36,247 nucleotides of DNA from an uncultured Oscillospiraceae bacterium (GTDB lineage Bacteria; Bacillota; Clostridia; Oscillospirales; Oscillospiraceae). Positions within the stretch are counted from its first letter, which is position 1. Each line of letters starts with the position of its first letter. The position numbers and the translations under genes were made by a program. The notes under the pieces are model-generated. The model was not told where the DNA came from, made no database searches, and worked only from the letters and a program-made list of their open reading frames with translations. Of the stretch, positions 7,806 to 14,809 are shown piece after piece. The stretch spans positions 1 through 36,247 of the forward strand of contig CANQJZ010000025.1 in NCBI GenBank assembly GCA_947624385.1, read 5' to 3'.

Positions 7806-9167
7806 TTATACTCTCACGGCCCTGCCCAGGGTACCGTTTATGATCCGGCCCTTTTCTGCGGCCCTTTGGCCGCCGATGAGCACCAGATCGATACCGGCCG
7901 GCGGCCGGATGGGGTCGGAAAACGTGGCCCTGTCCGCGACCCGCGCCGGGTCGAACACCACTACATCCCCGTCCGCGCCCACCCGCAATGAGCCCTTGCC
8001 CGTCAAATGAAACCAGCGGGCGGGCAGGGTCGTCATCTTCTCGATGGCGTCATACAGGCTCATTTTGCCGGGACGCACATACGCCGCCAGCAGCCTGGGG
8101 AACGTCCCCGCCGCCCTTGGATGGCCCTGGCCCAGGTGCAATGTGGCGTCGCTGGCCAGCAGCACGGCCGGGTGGGTCAGGGCCTTTTCCACCTCGCCGG
8201 GCCGCATCACGTGGCAGACCGTCCGACAGGCGGGAAACGCCGAGCGCTGGTCCCGGAATATGGCCTCCGTGCAGCGTTGGCCCTTGTACGGCCCCTCGCA
8301 CAGTTCCAGCGCATCGTAATCGCAGTCGTACCGGTCCAGCCAGCCGTCGTCATAGGTGGCGGAGCCCAGGCCCGTGGAAAAGGCGCTGTATGGGTAGCAG
8401 TCGCACATCACGTCCATGCCCCCGACCCGGTAAGCGTCCGTCATGGCCAGAAACTGCTCCATCTGGCCGAACCCGGCCATGCTGCCGATGTGGGACACCT
8501 GGGCCGGCACGGCCAGCTCCCGCGCCGCGTCCAGAAACTCCGCCAGCGCGCCGAACACCGCCGCCGCGTCGTCCCGCAGGTGGCAGGCCGCCGGCTTTCC
8601 CGTGCCAACCAGGGCAGACATGGTGCCAACCAGCTCCCGCCCGTTCACGCCGGGGGTGTAGCGTATGCCATAGGATAAGCCCGCGCAGCCCCGGTCCAGG
8701 GCCCGCCGGATGGCGGCGGTCATAGTCTCCACCTGCGCCGCTGTGGCGGGACCGTACCCGTCCGCGGCCCCGGCCAGGACCCGGAAATACTCGTGCCCGG
8801 CCAGCATCGCCACGTTGGCGAAGGCCCCGTCCCGGTCCGCCATGTCCAGGTAATCCACCGGGTCGCACACGTTGGCGCCGCAGTTGCCGGCCACCACCGT
8901 GGTCACGCCCATGCGCAGCATACAGGCCAGCACCGCCCTCTCCGGGTCGGCGTAAATACGCCCGTCGTCCGTTATCGGGTCCTCGTGGACGTGGCAGTCC
9001 ACAAAGCCGGGACAGACGACCTTCCCCGACGCGTCTATGCGCTCGTCCGCGTCCAAAAGCTCCGGCTCTACCGCCGCGACCTTGCCGTTTTCTATGAGTA
9101 TGTCAAGATAACTGTCTATCCGCGCCGACGGGTCGATGACCCGCCCGCCGTGTATCAGCGTCTTCAC
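7806..9167 (-). CDS. D-aminoacylase / N-acyl-D-amino-acid deacylase (amidohydrolase superfamily)
   Basis: 453 aa, hydrolyses N-acyl-D-amino acids or related N-blocked D-residues in family members. Metal and catalytic positions agree with the characterised Alcaligenes D-aminoacylase numbering: H59 and H61 (HVH), C96 in GNCGANVCD, H196 in ACHLRDDA, H226 in VSHIGSM, and D340 in LASDATLHL. The CDCYPYSAFSTGL and GHPRAAGTFPR segments are also diagnostic. Start is GTG 9167, inside a GTGA overlap with the YesL-like gene and preceded by GGAGGG. The close match to a D-specific enzyme, beside the D-peptide operon on the other strand, suggests that both operons handle D-amino-acid compounds. Substrate not determinable here. 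Confidence 0.9.
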   Translation of the reverse strand: MKTLIHGGRVIDPSARIDSYLDILIENGKVAAVEPELLDADERIDASGKVVCPGFVDCHVHEDPITDDGRIYADPERAVLACMLRMGVTTVVAGNCGANVCDPVDYLDMADRDGAFANVAMLAGHEYFRVLAGAADGYGPATAAQVETMTAAIRRALDRGCAGLSYGIRYTPGVNGRELVGTMSALVGTGKPAACHLRDDAAAVFGALAEFLDAARELAVPAQVSHIGSMAGFGQMEQFLAMTDAYRVGGMDVMCDCYPYSAFSTGLGSATYDDGWLDRYDCDYDALELCEGPYKGQRCTEAIFRDQRSAFPACRTVCHVMRPGEVEKALTHPAVLLASDATLHLGQGHPRAAGTFPRLLAAYVRPGKMSLYDAIEKMTTLPARWFHLTGKGSLRVGADGDVVVFDPARVADRATFSDPIRPPAGIDLVLIGGQRAAEKGRIINGTLGRAVRV

Positions 9168-9835
9168 CTGTCGCGCCCTCCGTCCTCTTCATCCTCCGGT
9201 TTGCCGCTCCGGCCCTCCAGCTGGGCCAGCACCGGCCGCAGCAGCATGCAGCCGAGATACGAAAGCCCCGCGAAGCCCACGATCAGCCACACGGCCAGGC
9301 TCTTCAAAAACGTCACCGGCGCGGCCCATGCCAGCGCGAACGGCGCGGCGTTCAGCGCCGCCAGCGCCACCGTCCTGGGCAGCTTTCCCACGGCCAAAAT
9401 CAGCGCGTTGCGGCAGTGCTCCCGGAGGGTGTTTTCATACCGGACCATCAGCGGGAACAGATAGCACGCCGCCGCCAGCACCGCCAGGGCAATAACAGCC
9501 ACCGCCGCCCGCGCCGCCGTCAGCGCTCCGCCGGTGAGATAGAGCCGCGCCAGCATCAGGTCCCCCGCCAGGCACGCGGCGACGACCAGCAGCGCCAGCC
9601 ACGCGATCGTGGCCTGACGGAAATTTTCCCGGAAGGCCCGGAAAAAGGTCCTGACCACCTCCGGCTCGTCCCCCAGGGTGACGGCCTGGATGACCTTCAC
9701 CAGGCCGCACAGGGACGCCCCCGCCGTCACCACCGGCAGACAGCACACCCAGAACAGCACGTTCACGATCATCATGTCGCCCACCCGGCAGAGAAGCTGG
9801 ATGAACGGGTTGTCAAAATTAAAAAGCGACTTCAC
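9164..9835 (-). CDS. YesL/DUF624-family membrane protein
   Basis: 223 aa from GTG 9835, chosen because GGGGAGGAAA lies a few bases upstream and because the KSLFNFDNPFIQLL beginning matches the usual family N-terminus; a longer reading to 9877 adds an arginine-rich stretch with no ribosome site. About five hydrophobic spans follow, including one at roughly 20-50 (VNVLFWVCCLPVVTAGASL) with the family's small-residue pattern. YesL-type proteins are usually encoded beside AraC/YesN regulators and sugar-transport genes, and their role is unknown. Here the gene overlaps the AraC-type regulator (17 bases) and the D-aminoacylase gene, so the three are likely translated in concert. Confidence 0.82.
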   Translation of the reverse strand: MKSLFNFDNPFIQLLCRVGDMMIVNVLFWVCCLPVVTAGASLCGLVKVIQAVTLGDEPEVVRTFFRAFRENFRQATIAWLALLVVAACLAGDLMLARLYLTGGALTAARAAVAVIALAVLAAACYLFPLMVRYENTLREHCRNALILAVGKLPRTVALAALNAAPFALAWAAPVTFLKSLAVWLIVGFAGLSYLGCMLLRPVLAQLEGRSGKPEDEEDGGRDR

Positions 9836-10631
9836 GGGCCGTTTCCTCCCCGCCGCCATCCTCCGCCGCCGGGGCAAAGGCCCGAAGCTGGCCGGGGGAG
9901 ACGCCGAAATAGCTCTTGAAATGGACGTAAAACCGGTTGGGCTGGCTGTACCCCACCGTCCGGGCGATAACGGATATCTTCTCCGACGTGCCCACGATGA
10001 GCCGCCGGGCCCGCTCCATGCGGCAGGCGGTCACGTAATCGGAAAAGCGCATGCCCGTTTCCCGCAGGAATACCCGGCCCAGATACTTGCCGTTCATGTG
10101 CATGTCCCGGGCGATGGCCGTGAGCGTGACGGGACCGGCGTCCATGCCGCCCCGGGCCATGAGCAGTATCTTGTTGACCAGGGGCGAGAGCCTTGCCGGG
10201 TCCGTCCGCAGTATCTCGTCCGCCCCCGGCCCATCGTCCGGCCCGCCGCCGGTATATCCGGTGCAGCCGGGCAGCGCCCGCTCCAAAAAGGCCCGCACCT
10301 CCCCGGCGTCCGGCGGCGTGAGCAGATAGTCCCGCGCCCCGGCCCGCAGCGCCCGGAGGATATCTGACCCCTCGGCGCTGTCCGCCAGGACGCAGAACGC
10401 GGTCCCAAGCCCCGCACCCGTCAGCCGTTCAATGAGCTCCAGGCCGGACCGCTCGCCCAGCCGCAGCGCCACCAGCGCCGCGTGGGGCCTTGTGTCCAGC
10501 GCCCGGTCCACAGCGGCGGCGTAGCTGTCCGCCTCGGCCACGGTCTCAAACCCGTATTCCCGCCAGGGCAGCAGCGCCCGCAGCGCGGCCCTTGCCCCGC
10601 CGTCGCCGTGGGCTATCAGCAGCCGGTACAT
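9819..10631 (-). CDS. AraC-type regulator with degenerate receiver domain (YesN-like)
   Basis: 270 aa from ATG 10631; a GTG three bases earlier is equally possible. Both overlap the upstream stop codon, so translation is coupled. The N-terminal 120 residues follow a CheY-like receiver pattern (YRLLIAHGDGG..., final LRAGARDYLLTPPDAGEV), but the usual acidic pair after beta-1 is HGDG. The phospho-acceptor Asp position reads ALVALRLGERSG with no Asp, and the conserved Lys-Pro is replaced by TPPD. The C-terminal 100 residues are a standard double helix-turn-helix (YLGRVFLRETGMRFSDYV; VIARTVGYSQPNRFYVHFK). It probably binds DNA without phosphorylation control. Targets unknown; its own operon is the natural guess. 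Confidence 0.88.
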   Translation of the reverse strand: MYRLLIAHGDGGARAALRALLPWREYGFETVAEADSYAAAVDRALDTRPHAALVALRLGERSGLELIERLTGAGLGTAFCVLADSAEGSDILRALRAGARDYLLTPPDAGEVRAFLERALPGCTGYTGGGPDDGPGADEILRTDPARLSPLVNKILLMARGGMDAGPVTLTAIARDMHMNGKYLGRVFLRETGMRFSDYVTACRMERARRLIVGTSEKISVIARTVGYSQPNRFYVHFKSYFGVSPGQLRAFAPAAEDGGGEETAREVAF

Positions 10632-11317
10632 CACTCAGCGGGCGGGTACTCGTTACACAGCAGCCGGTAGGGCGGCTCGTCCTCCTCGATGGCCGGGAAA
10701 CGGCCCACAGGCGGGTTGAAGCGGTTGTCGGTGTTGTCGTCGTTGCACTGGCTGACCTCCCCCAGCAGCACCGGGCCGGTGCCCGGCTCCACGTTGAAGT
10801 CGTGGTACATGTACTGCTGGATATGGATGCTCTCGCCGGGGGTGAGCCTGATCTGCGTCCCGGCGGGGACGGTGTAGGTCCGGCCGTCGGTGTGGACGGT
10901 CACGTCGGACTCGTAGTCGATGCTCTCGTCCGGCAGGGAGTTATAGACCCGGATGAGCACGTTGCCGCCGCCCCGGTTGATGATGTCCTCGGTCTTGTAC
11001 CAGTGGAAGTGATTGGGGGAGTACTGGCCCTCTTTCATGTACAAGAGCTTTTCCGCGTACACCTTGGGGTACTTGTCCGCCATCGCCCGGTTGCCGTTTC
11101 TAATGGTGATGAGGGAAAAGCCCACCTTGTCGAAGTCCCCCAGGCCGTAGTCGGTGATGTCCCAGCCCAGCATGCAGTCCCGGACCTCGTCGTACTCGTG
11201 GCCGATATGCTGCCACTGCTCGGGCGTGAAGTGGCAGAAGGGGGGCAGATAGCACTTATACTTCTCGCACATGGCCTCCAGTTCCTTCAGGGCCCTGTTG
11301 ATCTCCGAACGCTTCAT
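10631..11317 (-). CDS. D-lyxose (D-mannose) isomerase
   Basis: 228 aa cupin-fold ketol-isomerase of the D-lyxose isomerase family, interconverting D-lyxose and D-xylulose (D-mannose and D-fructose in some members) with a divalent metal. Predicted ligands H103 and H105 in NHFHWYKTED, E110, and H172 in MYHDFN are at almost the same positions as in the E. coli O157 enzyme. ATG 11317 follows AAAGGAG with 7-base spacing. Length fits the family. Located 31 bases after the flavin-reductase-like gene and coupled to the AraC-type regulator; no sugar transporter or kinase is encoded in this operon, so its sugar source is unclear. Confidence 0.9.
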   Translation of the reverse strand: MKRSEINRALKELEAMCEKYKCYLPPFCHFTPEQWQHIGHEYDEVRDCMLGWDITDYGLGDFDKVGFSLITIRNGNRAMADKYPKVYAEKLLYMKEGQYSPNHFHWYKTEDIINRGGGNVLIRVYNSLPDESIDYESDVTVHTDGRTYTVPAGTQIRLTPGESIHIQQYMYHDFNVEPGTGPVLLGEVSQCNDDNTDNRFNPPVGRFPAIEEDEPPYRLLCNEYPPAE

Positions 11318-11348
11318 GACGCGTCTCCTTTCGCGTGTATAGTTTTGT

Positions 11349-11921
11349 TTACTTCTTGATAAGTCCGGCCCCGGCGTTCCACGCCTGGCCGATCTTTTCG
11401 GTGACGGCGTAATAGCCGTTTCGCATCTGGTCGAAGGCGAAGGCGTTCAGTTTGCCCGCGTCCACCCGGCCCAGCTCGTCCAGGACCTTCTCGTCCGCCA
11501 GCACGTTCTGTATCCGGCCCAGCACCCGCAGGCCGTAGGGCTCGTCCTCGAACCGCTCCACCGTACACTCCAGGGTCAGGGGATACTCCTGGATGACGGG
11601 CGCGTCCACCCGGGTGCTTTTGACCGCGTGCAGGCCGGTGCGCTGGAACTTGTCGGGGGTGTCGTTGGCGGAGGCGATGCCCATGTAATCCGACGCCGCC
11701 ATCGTATCAATGCCGGGCACGGACAGGGTGAACGCGCCCCTGGCCCGGAGATTGGCCACGGTTTTGTGGCTGGCCTCCAGATTCAGGGCCACCATGTCCT
11801 CCGCGCAGATGCCGCCCCAGGCCATCATCATCGCGTCCACAGAGCCGTCGTCGTTGTACGTGCCGATCATATACGTGGGCATGGGATAGAGATAGGGCTT
11901 GACGCCAAGTTCTTTCATCAT
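11349..11921 (-). CDS. Flavin reductase-like FMN-binding protein (flavoredoxin type)
   Basis: 190 aa split-barrel flavoprotein. The N-terminal PMPTYMIGTYNDDG and the MMMAWGGICAEDMVALNL strand pattern are typical of the flavin-reductase-like domain that binds FMN. GAFTLSVPGIDTMAASDYMG is the second conserved block. Two consecutive ATGs (11921, 11918) are possible starts; the first is favoured by the spacing from AAAGGAG. First gene of the minus-strand operon; the AT-rich stretch upstream (about 11925-11965) probably holds its promoter but I cannot fix the boxes. Its redox partner and its link to the sugar isomerase and D-aminoacylase genes are unknown. Confidence 0.85.
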   Translation of the reverse strand: MMKELGVKPYLYPMPTYMIGTYNDDGSVDAMMMAWGGICAEDMVALNLEASHKTVANLRARGAFTLSVPGIDTMAASDYMGIASANDTPDKFQRTGLHAVKSTRVDAPVIQEYPLTLECTVERFEDEPYGLRVLGRIQNVLADEKVLDELGRVDAGKLNAFAFDQMRNGYYAVTEKIGQAWNAGAGLIKK

Positions 11922-12010
11922 ATAAACCCGCTCCTTTATAATAAAGTTTATGTTGTTATTGTACCAAGCCCGCAGACGGAAAGCAAGCGTTTATGACTGT
12001 CTCTCCCTCC

Positions 12011-12118
12011 GTCGTCGGCGCTCGCGTGGCTAGGTCGGGATTCGCCGCAAGCGGCAAACCCCGAATAGCCCACGGCGCCTCCTCTCCCCACGCGACAAGC
12101 GTGCCGCGCGGGGACCCC
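12011..12118. repeat. Double-hairpin repeat element, copy 1
   Basis: About 108 bases starting GTCGTCGGCGCTCG. Hairpin 1 (12028-12070) has outer arms GGCTA / TAGCC and core GCCGC-AA-GCGGC. Hairpin 2 (12085-12114) has arms TCCCC / GGGGA around the conserved AAGCGTGCC. It matches copies at 28239-28343 and 35905-36012. It is flanked by CTCTCCCTCC on the left and a plus-strand terminator hairpin on the right. Confidence 0.85.
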
Positions 12119-12134
12119 GATAAGCGCCGCGCCA

Positions 12135-12162
12135 CCTCCCTCGTCAGAGGGAGGCTTTTTTT
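12135..12162 (+). terminator. Terminator-like hairpin with T-run next to double-hairpin element
   Basis: Perfect 8-bp stem CCTCCCTC / GAGGGAGG with loop GTCA, followed by CTTTTTTT. By form it is a good plus-strand intrinsic terminator. No plus-strand gene precedes it; the nearest upstream gene is on the minus strand. Either the repeat itself is transcribed or the hairpin is simply part of the repeat. Confidence 0.65.
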
Positions 12163-12170
12163 AATGTATT

Positions 12171-12237
12171 TTCCATATAAAATGGCCCCCTCTGACGAGG
12201 GGGCTGTCAGCGCTTCGCGCTGACTGGGGGAGAGAAA
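12171..12237. repeat. Palindromic intergenic repeat (GACGAGGGGGCTGTCAGC type)
   Basis: Begins with the flank TTCCATATAAAATGGCCCCC shared with other copies. A CCCCCTC-GACGAGGGGG hairpin follows, then CAGCGC-TTC-GCGCTG and CTGGGGGAGAG. The same parts, in the same order, occur around 35882-36056, where the double-hairpin element interrupts them. It abuts the 3' end of mntP. Confidence 0.8.
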
Positions 12238-12239
12238 AC

Positions 12240-12794
12240 CTATATCACCCCCACAGCATTCAGCAGCAGCTTCAGGCCCAGCAGGCACAGGATCACGCCG
12301 CCGGCGGTGCGGGCCGCACGGCGGCGGTTCCGGCCCACACGGCTGCCAAAGCCCGCCCCGAAGGTGGAAAGCGACCCCATCACCACCGCCACCAGACCGC
12401 CCGCCCGCAGGGCCGGGACCTCCATCACCGCGAACGTCACGCCCACGGTCATGGCGTCGATGCTGGTGGCCAGACTCAGCGCCGCGATATTCTTCACCGT
12501 ATTGCCCTGGCGGGCGCAGGGCTCATCCTCGGGCCGCCACGCCTCCCGGAGCATGCCCACGCCCACCCCGGCCAGCAGCACCGCCGCCGCCCAGGGGTAT
12601 GCCGCCGCCAGACTGTCCGGCAGGGCCGCGCCCACCAGATACCCGGTCAGGAGCATCCCCACATGAAACCCGCTCATGATGCCCACGATGGGCCATATCC
12701 GCCGCCGGTCCACCGTCATCCCCATGCACACCGACGCGGCGAAGCCGTCCATGGAAAGGCCCAGGATCAATAAAAGCTGATCGAAAAAACGCAA
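12240..12794 (-). CDS. mntP: Manganese efflux pump MntP
   Basis: 184 aa, six predicted membrane spans in two homologous halves, a putative Mn2+ exporter. Signature acidic motifs are present: D16 in GLSMDGFAAS and D113 in ATSIDAMTVG, corresponding to the essential aspartates of E. coli MntP. The start ATG 12794 is preceded by GGAGGGGAT. It stands alone on the minus strand, divergent from the methyltransferase gene. I looked for a yybP-ykoY manganese riboswitch upstream and found no convincing match. The 3' end touches a palindromic repeat, with no separate terminator needed. Confidence 0.93.
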   Translation of the reverse strand: MRFFDQLLLILGLSMDGFAASVCMGMTVDRRRIWPIVGIMSGFHVGMLLTGYLVGAALPDSLAAAYPWAAAVLLAGVGVGMLREAWRPEDEPCARQGNTVKNIAALSLATSIDAMTVGVTFAVMEVPALRAGGLVAVVMGSLSTFGAGFGSRVGRNRRRAARTAGGVILCLLGLKLLLNAVGVI

Positions 12795-12895
12795 AATATC
12801 CCCTCCAGCGACCGGGGACCGCGCCCGGTCCGTCTATGGCAGGATATGCGGCGGGCCGGCCGGCGGTGAAAAGGGCAAAAACAGGGCGGTTACAA

Positions 12896-12924
12896 TTGAC
12901 CCGGTAACAAAAAAGTGTTATAAT
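12896..12924 (+). promoter_or_regulatory. Near-consensus sigma-A promoter flanked by an 8-bp dyad
   Basis: TTGACC (12896-12901), a 17-base spacer and TATAAT (12919-12924). GGTTACAA at 12889-12896 and its inverse TTGTAACC at 12934-12941 bracket the promoter, and a related GGTAACAA sits in the spacer. This suggests an operator arrangement. It drives the methyltransferase gene 36 bases downstream. Confidence 0.82.
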
Positions 12925-12959
12925 GTTTCTAATTTGTAACCTGGAGGATCTTAGACTTC

Positions 12960-13820
12960 ATGTGGGTATCGGACAAGTGGCGGGACTATGAGCTGCTGGA
13001 CGCCTCCGGCGGGGAAAAGCTGGAGCGCTGGGGCGGTCATATCCTGCTGCGGCCGGACCCCCAGGCCATCTGGGCCACGGCCCGGACCGACAGGCGCTGG
13101 ACCCGGCCCGACGCGGTGTACCGCCGGTCCAGCACCGGCGGCGGCGCCTGGGAGAAAAACGCTCTGCCCCCAAGCTGGAAGATACGCTACGGGGACCTGA
13201 CGTTCCAGGTCAAGCCCATGAGCTTCAAGCACACGGGGCTGTTCCCCGAACAGGCGGCCAATTGGGATTGGGCGATGGAGAAGATACGCGCTGCCCACCG
13301 TCCCGTGCGGGTGCTGAACCTGTTCGCGTACACCGGCGCGGCCACGGTGGCGTGTCTGGCCGCCGGAGCCGAGGTCTGCCACGTGGACGCGGCCAAAGGC
13401 ATGGTGGCCTGGGCGAAGGAAAACGCCGCGTGCTCCGGCGTTTCGGACCGGCCGGTGCGGTGGATCGTGGACGACTGCGCCAAGTTCTGCCAGCGGGAGA
13501 TACGCCGGGGCCGGCGCTACGACGCCATCATCATGGACCCGCCGTCCTATGGCCGGGGGCCGGGGGGCGAGGTCTGGCGGCTGGAGGACGACCTGTGGCC
13601 GTTCGTGTCATCCGTGGTCCCGCTGCTTTCGGACCAGCCGCTTTTCGTGCTGATAAACTCCTACACCACGGGCCTTTCCCCGTCGGTGCTCACCTATATC
13701 GCCGAGAGCCTTTTCACGAAAAAATTCGGCGGCCGCAGCGACGCCCAGGAGCTGGGACTGCCGGTCACCGCGTCGGGATTGGTGTTACCCTGCGGGGCGA
13801 GTTGCAGGTGGGAGCGATAA
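12960..13820 (+). CDS. Class I SAM-dependent methyltransferase, RlmI/RlmL-like
   Basis: 286 aa from ATG 12960, preceded by CTGGAGGATC. SAM-binding motif I VLNLFAYTGAATV at 118-130, an acidic motif II (HVDAAKGMVAWAKENA), and the N6/C5-type catalytic segment DPPSYGRGPG at 193-202. The N-terminal half (GGHILLRPDPQ, then FKHTGLFPEQAANW) matches the COG1092-type rRNA (cytosine or guanine) methyltransferases that lack a PUA domain. Likely modifies 23S rRNA, but the base cannot be assigned. It has its own strong promoter; the ECF-transporter genes follow after a 115-base repeat element, so read-through is possible but uncertain. Confidence 0.87.
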   Translation: MWVSDKWRDYELLDASGGEKLERWGGHILLRPDPQAIWATARTDRRWTRPDAVYRRSSTGGGAWEKNALPPSWKIRYGDLTFQVKPMSFKHTGLFPEQAANWDWAMEKIRAAHRPVRVLNLFAYTGAATVACLAAGAEVCHVDAAKGMVAWAKENAACSGVSDRPVRWIVDDCAKFCQREIRRGRRYDAIIMDPPSYGRGPGGEVWRLEDDLWPFVSSVVPLLSDQPLFVLINSYTTGLSPSVLTYIAESLFTKKFGGRSDAQELGLPVTASGLVLPCGASCRWER

Positions 13821-13934
13821 AGCCCCCCTTGTCAAAGGGGGGTGGCCCGCAGGGCCGGGGGGGATTGCTGTTAGACTTACGACAATCCCCCAGTCATGCT
13901 GACGCATGACAGCCCCCTTTCACAAGGGGGCCTT
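13820..13934. repeat. Palindromic intergenic repeat, CCCCCTTGT family
   Basis: Starts at the methyltransferase stop with AAGCCCCCCTTGTCAAAGG and ends CACAAGGGGGCCTT, so the ends are inverted repeats. Internal dyads: GGCCC/GGGCC, GGGATTG/CAATCCC and GTCATGC/GCATGAC. A set of nested hairpins like this suits a non-autonomous, MITE-like or REP-like element. It may also terminate the upstream gene. Confidence 0.85.
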
Positions 13935-13975
13935 CCAAAAGGTAAGGTATTTTATTTTTCAATAAGGCAGTACAT

Positions 13976-14809
13976 ATGGACCCGATCATCCGCATCAACA
14001 ACATATCCTACACCTATCCCGGCTCGGACAAACCGGCGCTGGACGCTCTGTCCCTGGACATCCTGCCCGGCACGTTCACGGCGGTGCTGGGCTCCAACGG
14101 CAGCGGCAAGTCCACCCTGGCCAAGCACCTGAACGCCATTTTGGTCCCCTCGGCGGGCAAGGTGTACGTGGACGGCATGGACACCACGGACGAGGGCAAT
14201 CTGCTTGCCATACGCCGCCGGGTGGGCATGGTGTTCCAGAACCCGGACAACCAGATCGTCGCCAACGTGGTGGAGGACGACGTGGCCTTCGCGCCGGAAA
14301 ATCTGGGCGTGGAGCCCCATGAGATACGCCGCCGGGTGGACGCCGCCCTGCGGCTGGTGGGCATGTACGATTTTCGCATGCACGCGCCGCACCTTCTCTC
14401 CGGCGGGCAGAAGCAGCGGGTGGCCATCGCCGGCGTGCTGGCCATGGACCCCCAGGTCCTGGTGCTGGACGAGCCCACGGCCATGCTGGACCCAAGAGGC
14501 CGGCGGGAAGTTCTGGCCGCGGCCGAATCCCTCTGCCGGGAGCGGGGCATCACCGTTGTGCTCATCACCCACCACATGGACGAGGCCATCCGGGCGGACC
14601 GGGTGCTGGTGCTGGACAAGGGCCGTATCGCCCTGGACGGCGCGCCGGGAGAAATTTTCTCCCAGACGGCGGCGCTGGAAGCCCTGCGCCTGACGGTGCC
14701 GGAGACCACGGCGCTTATCACCCGCCTGAACGCCGCCGGGATGCGCCTGCCCACCGACGCGCTGACGGACGAGGCGTGCGCCGCCGCGATCATGGAGGCG
14801 CTGTCATGA
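13976..14809 (+). CDS. ecfA1: Energy-coupling factor transporter ATPase EcfA1
   Basis: 277 aa. With EcfA2 and EcfT it forms the motor shared by many vitamin and metal-uptake S-components. Walker A GSNGSGKS 39-46, Q-loop FQNPDNQIV, signature LSGGQKQR 141-148, Walker B VLVLDEP 161-167 and switch segment THHMDEA. The FQNPDNQI Q-loop is characteristic of EcfA1. ATG 13976 has only a modest ribosome site (AAGGCAG). It ends with an ATGA overlap into ecfA2. Confidence 0.95.
   Translation: MDPIIRINNISYTYPGSDKPALDALSLDILPGTFTAVLGSNGSGKSTLAKHLNAILVPSAGKVYVDGMDTTDEGNLLAIRRRVGMVFQNPDNQIVANVVEDDVAFAPENLGVEPHEIRRRVDAALRLVGMYDFRMHAPHLLSGGQKQRVAIAGVLAMDPQVLVLDEPTAMLDPRGRREVLAAAESLCRERGITVVLITHHMDEAIRADRVLVLDKGRIALDGAPGEIFSQTAALEALRLTVPETTALITRLNAAGMRLPTDALTDEACAAAIMEALS

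Noticed and set aside
12795-12890. Manganese (yybP-ykoY) riboswitch upstream of mntP
   Set aside because: The conserved loop sequences are not visible in the leader on the minus strand.
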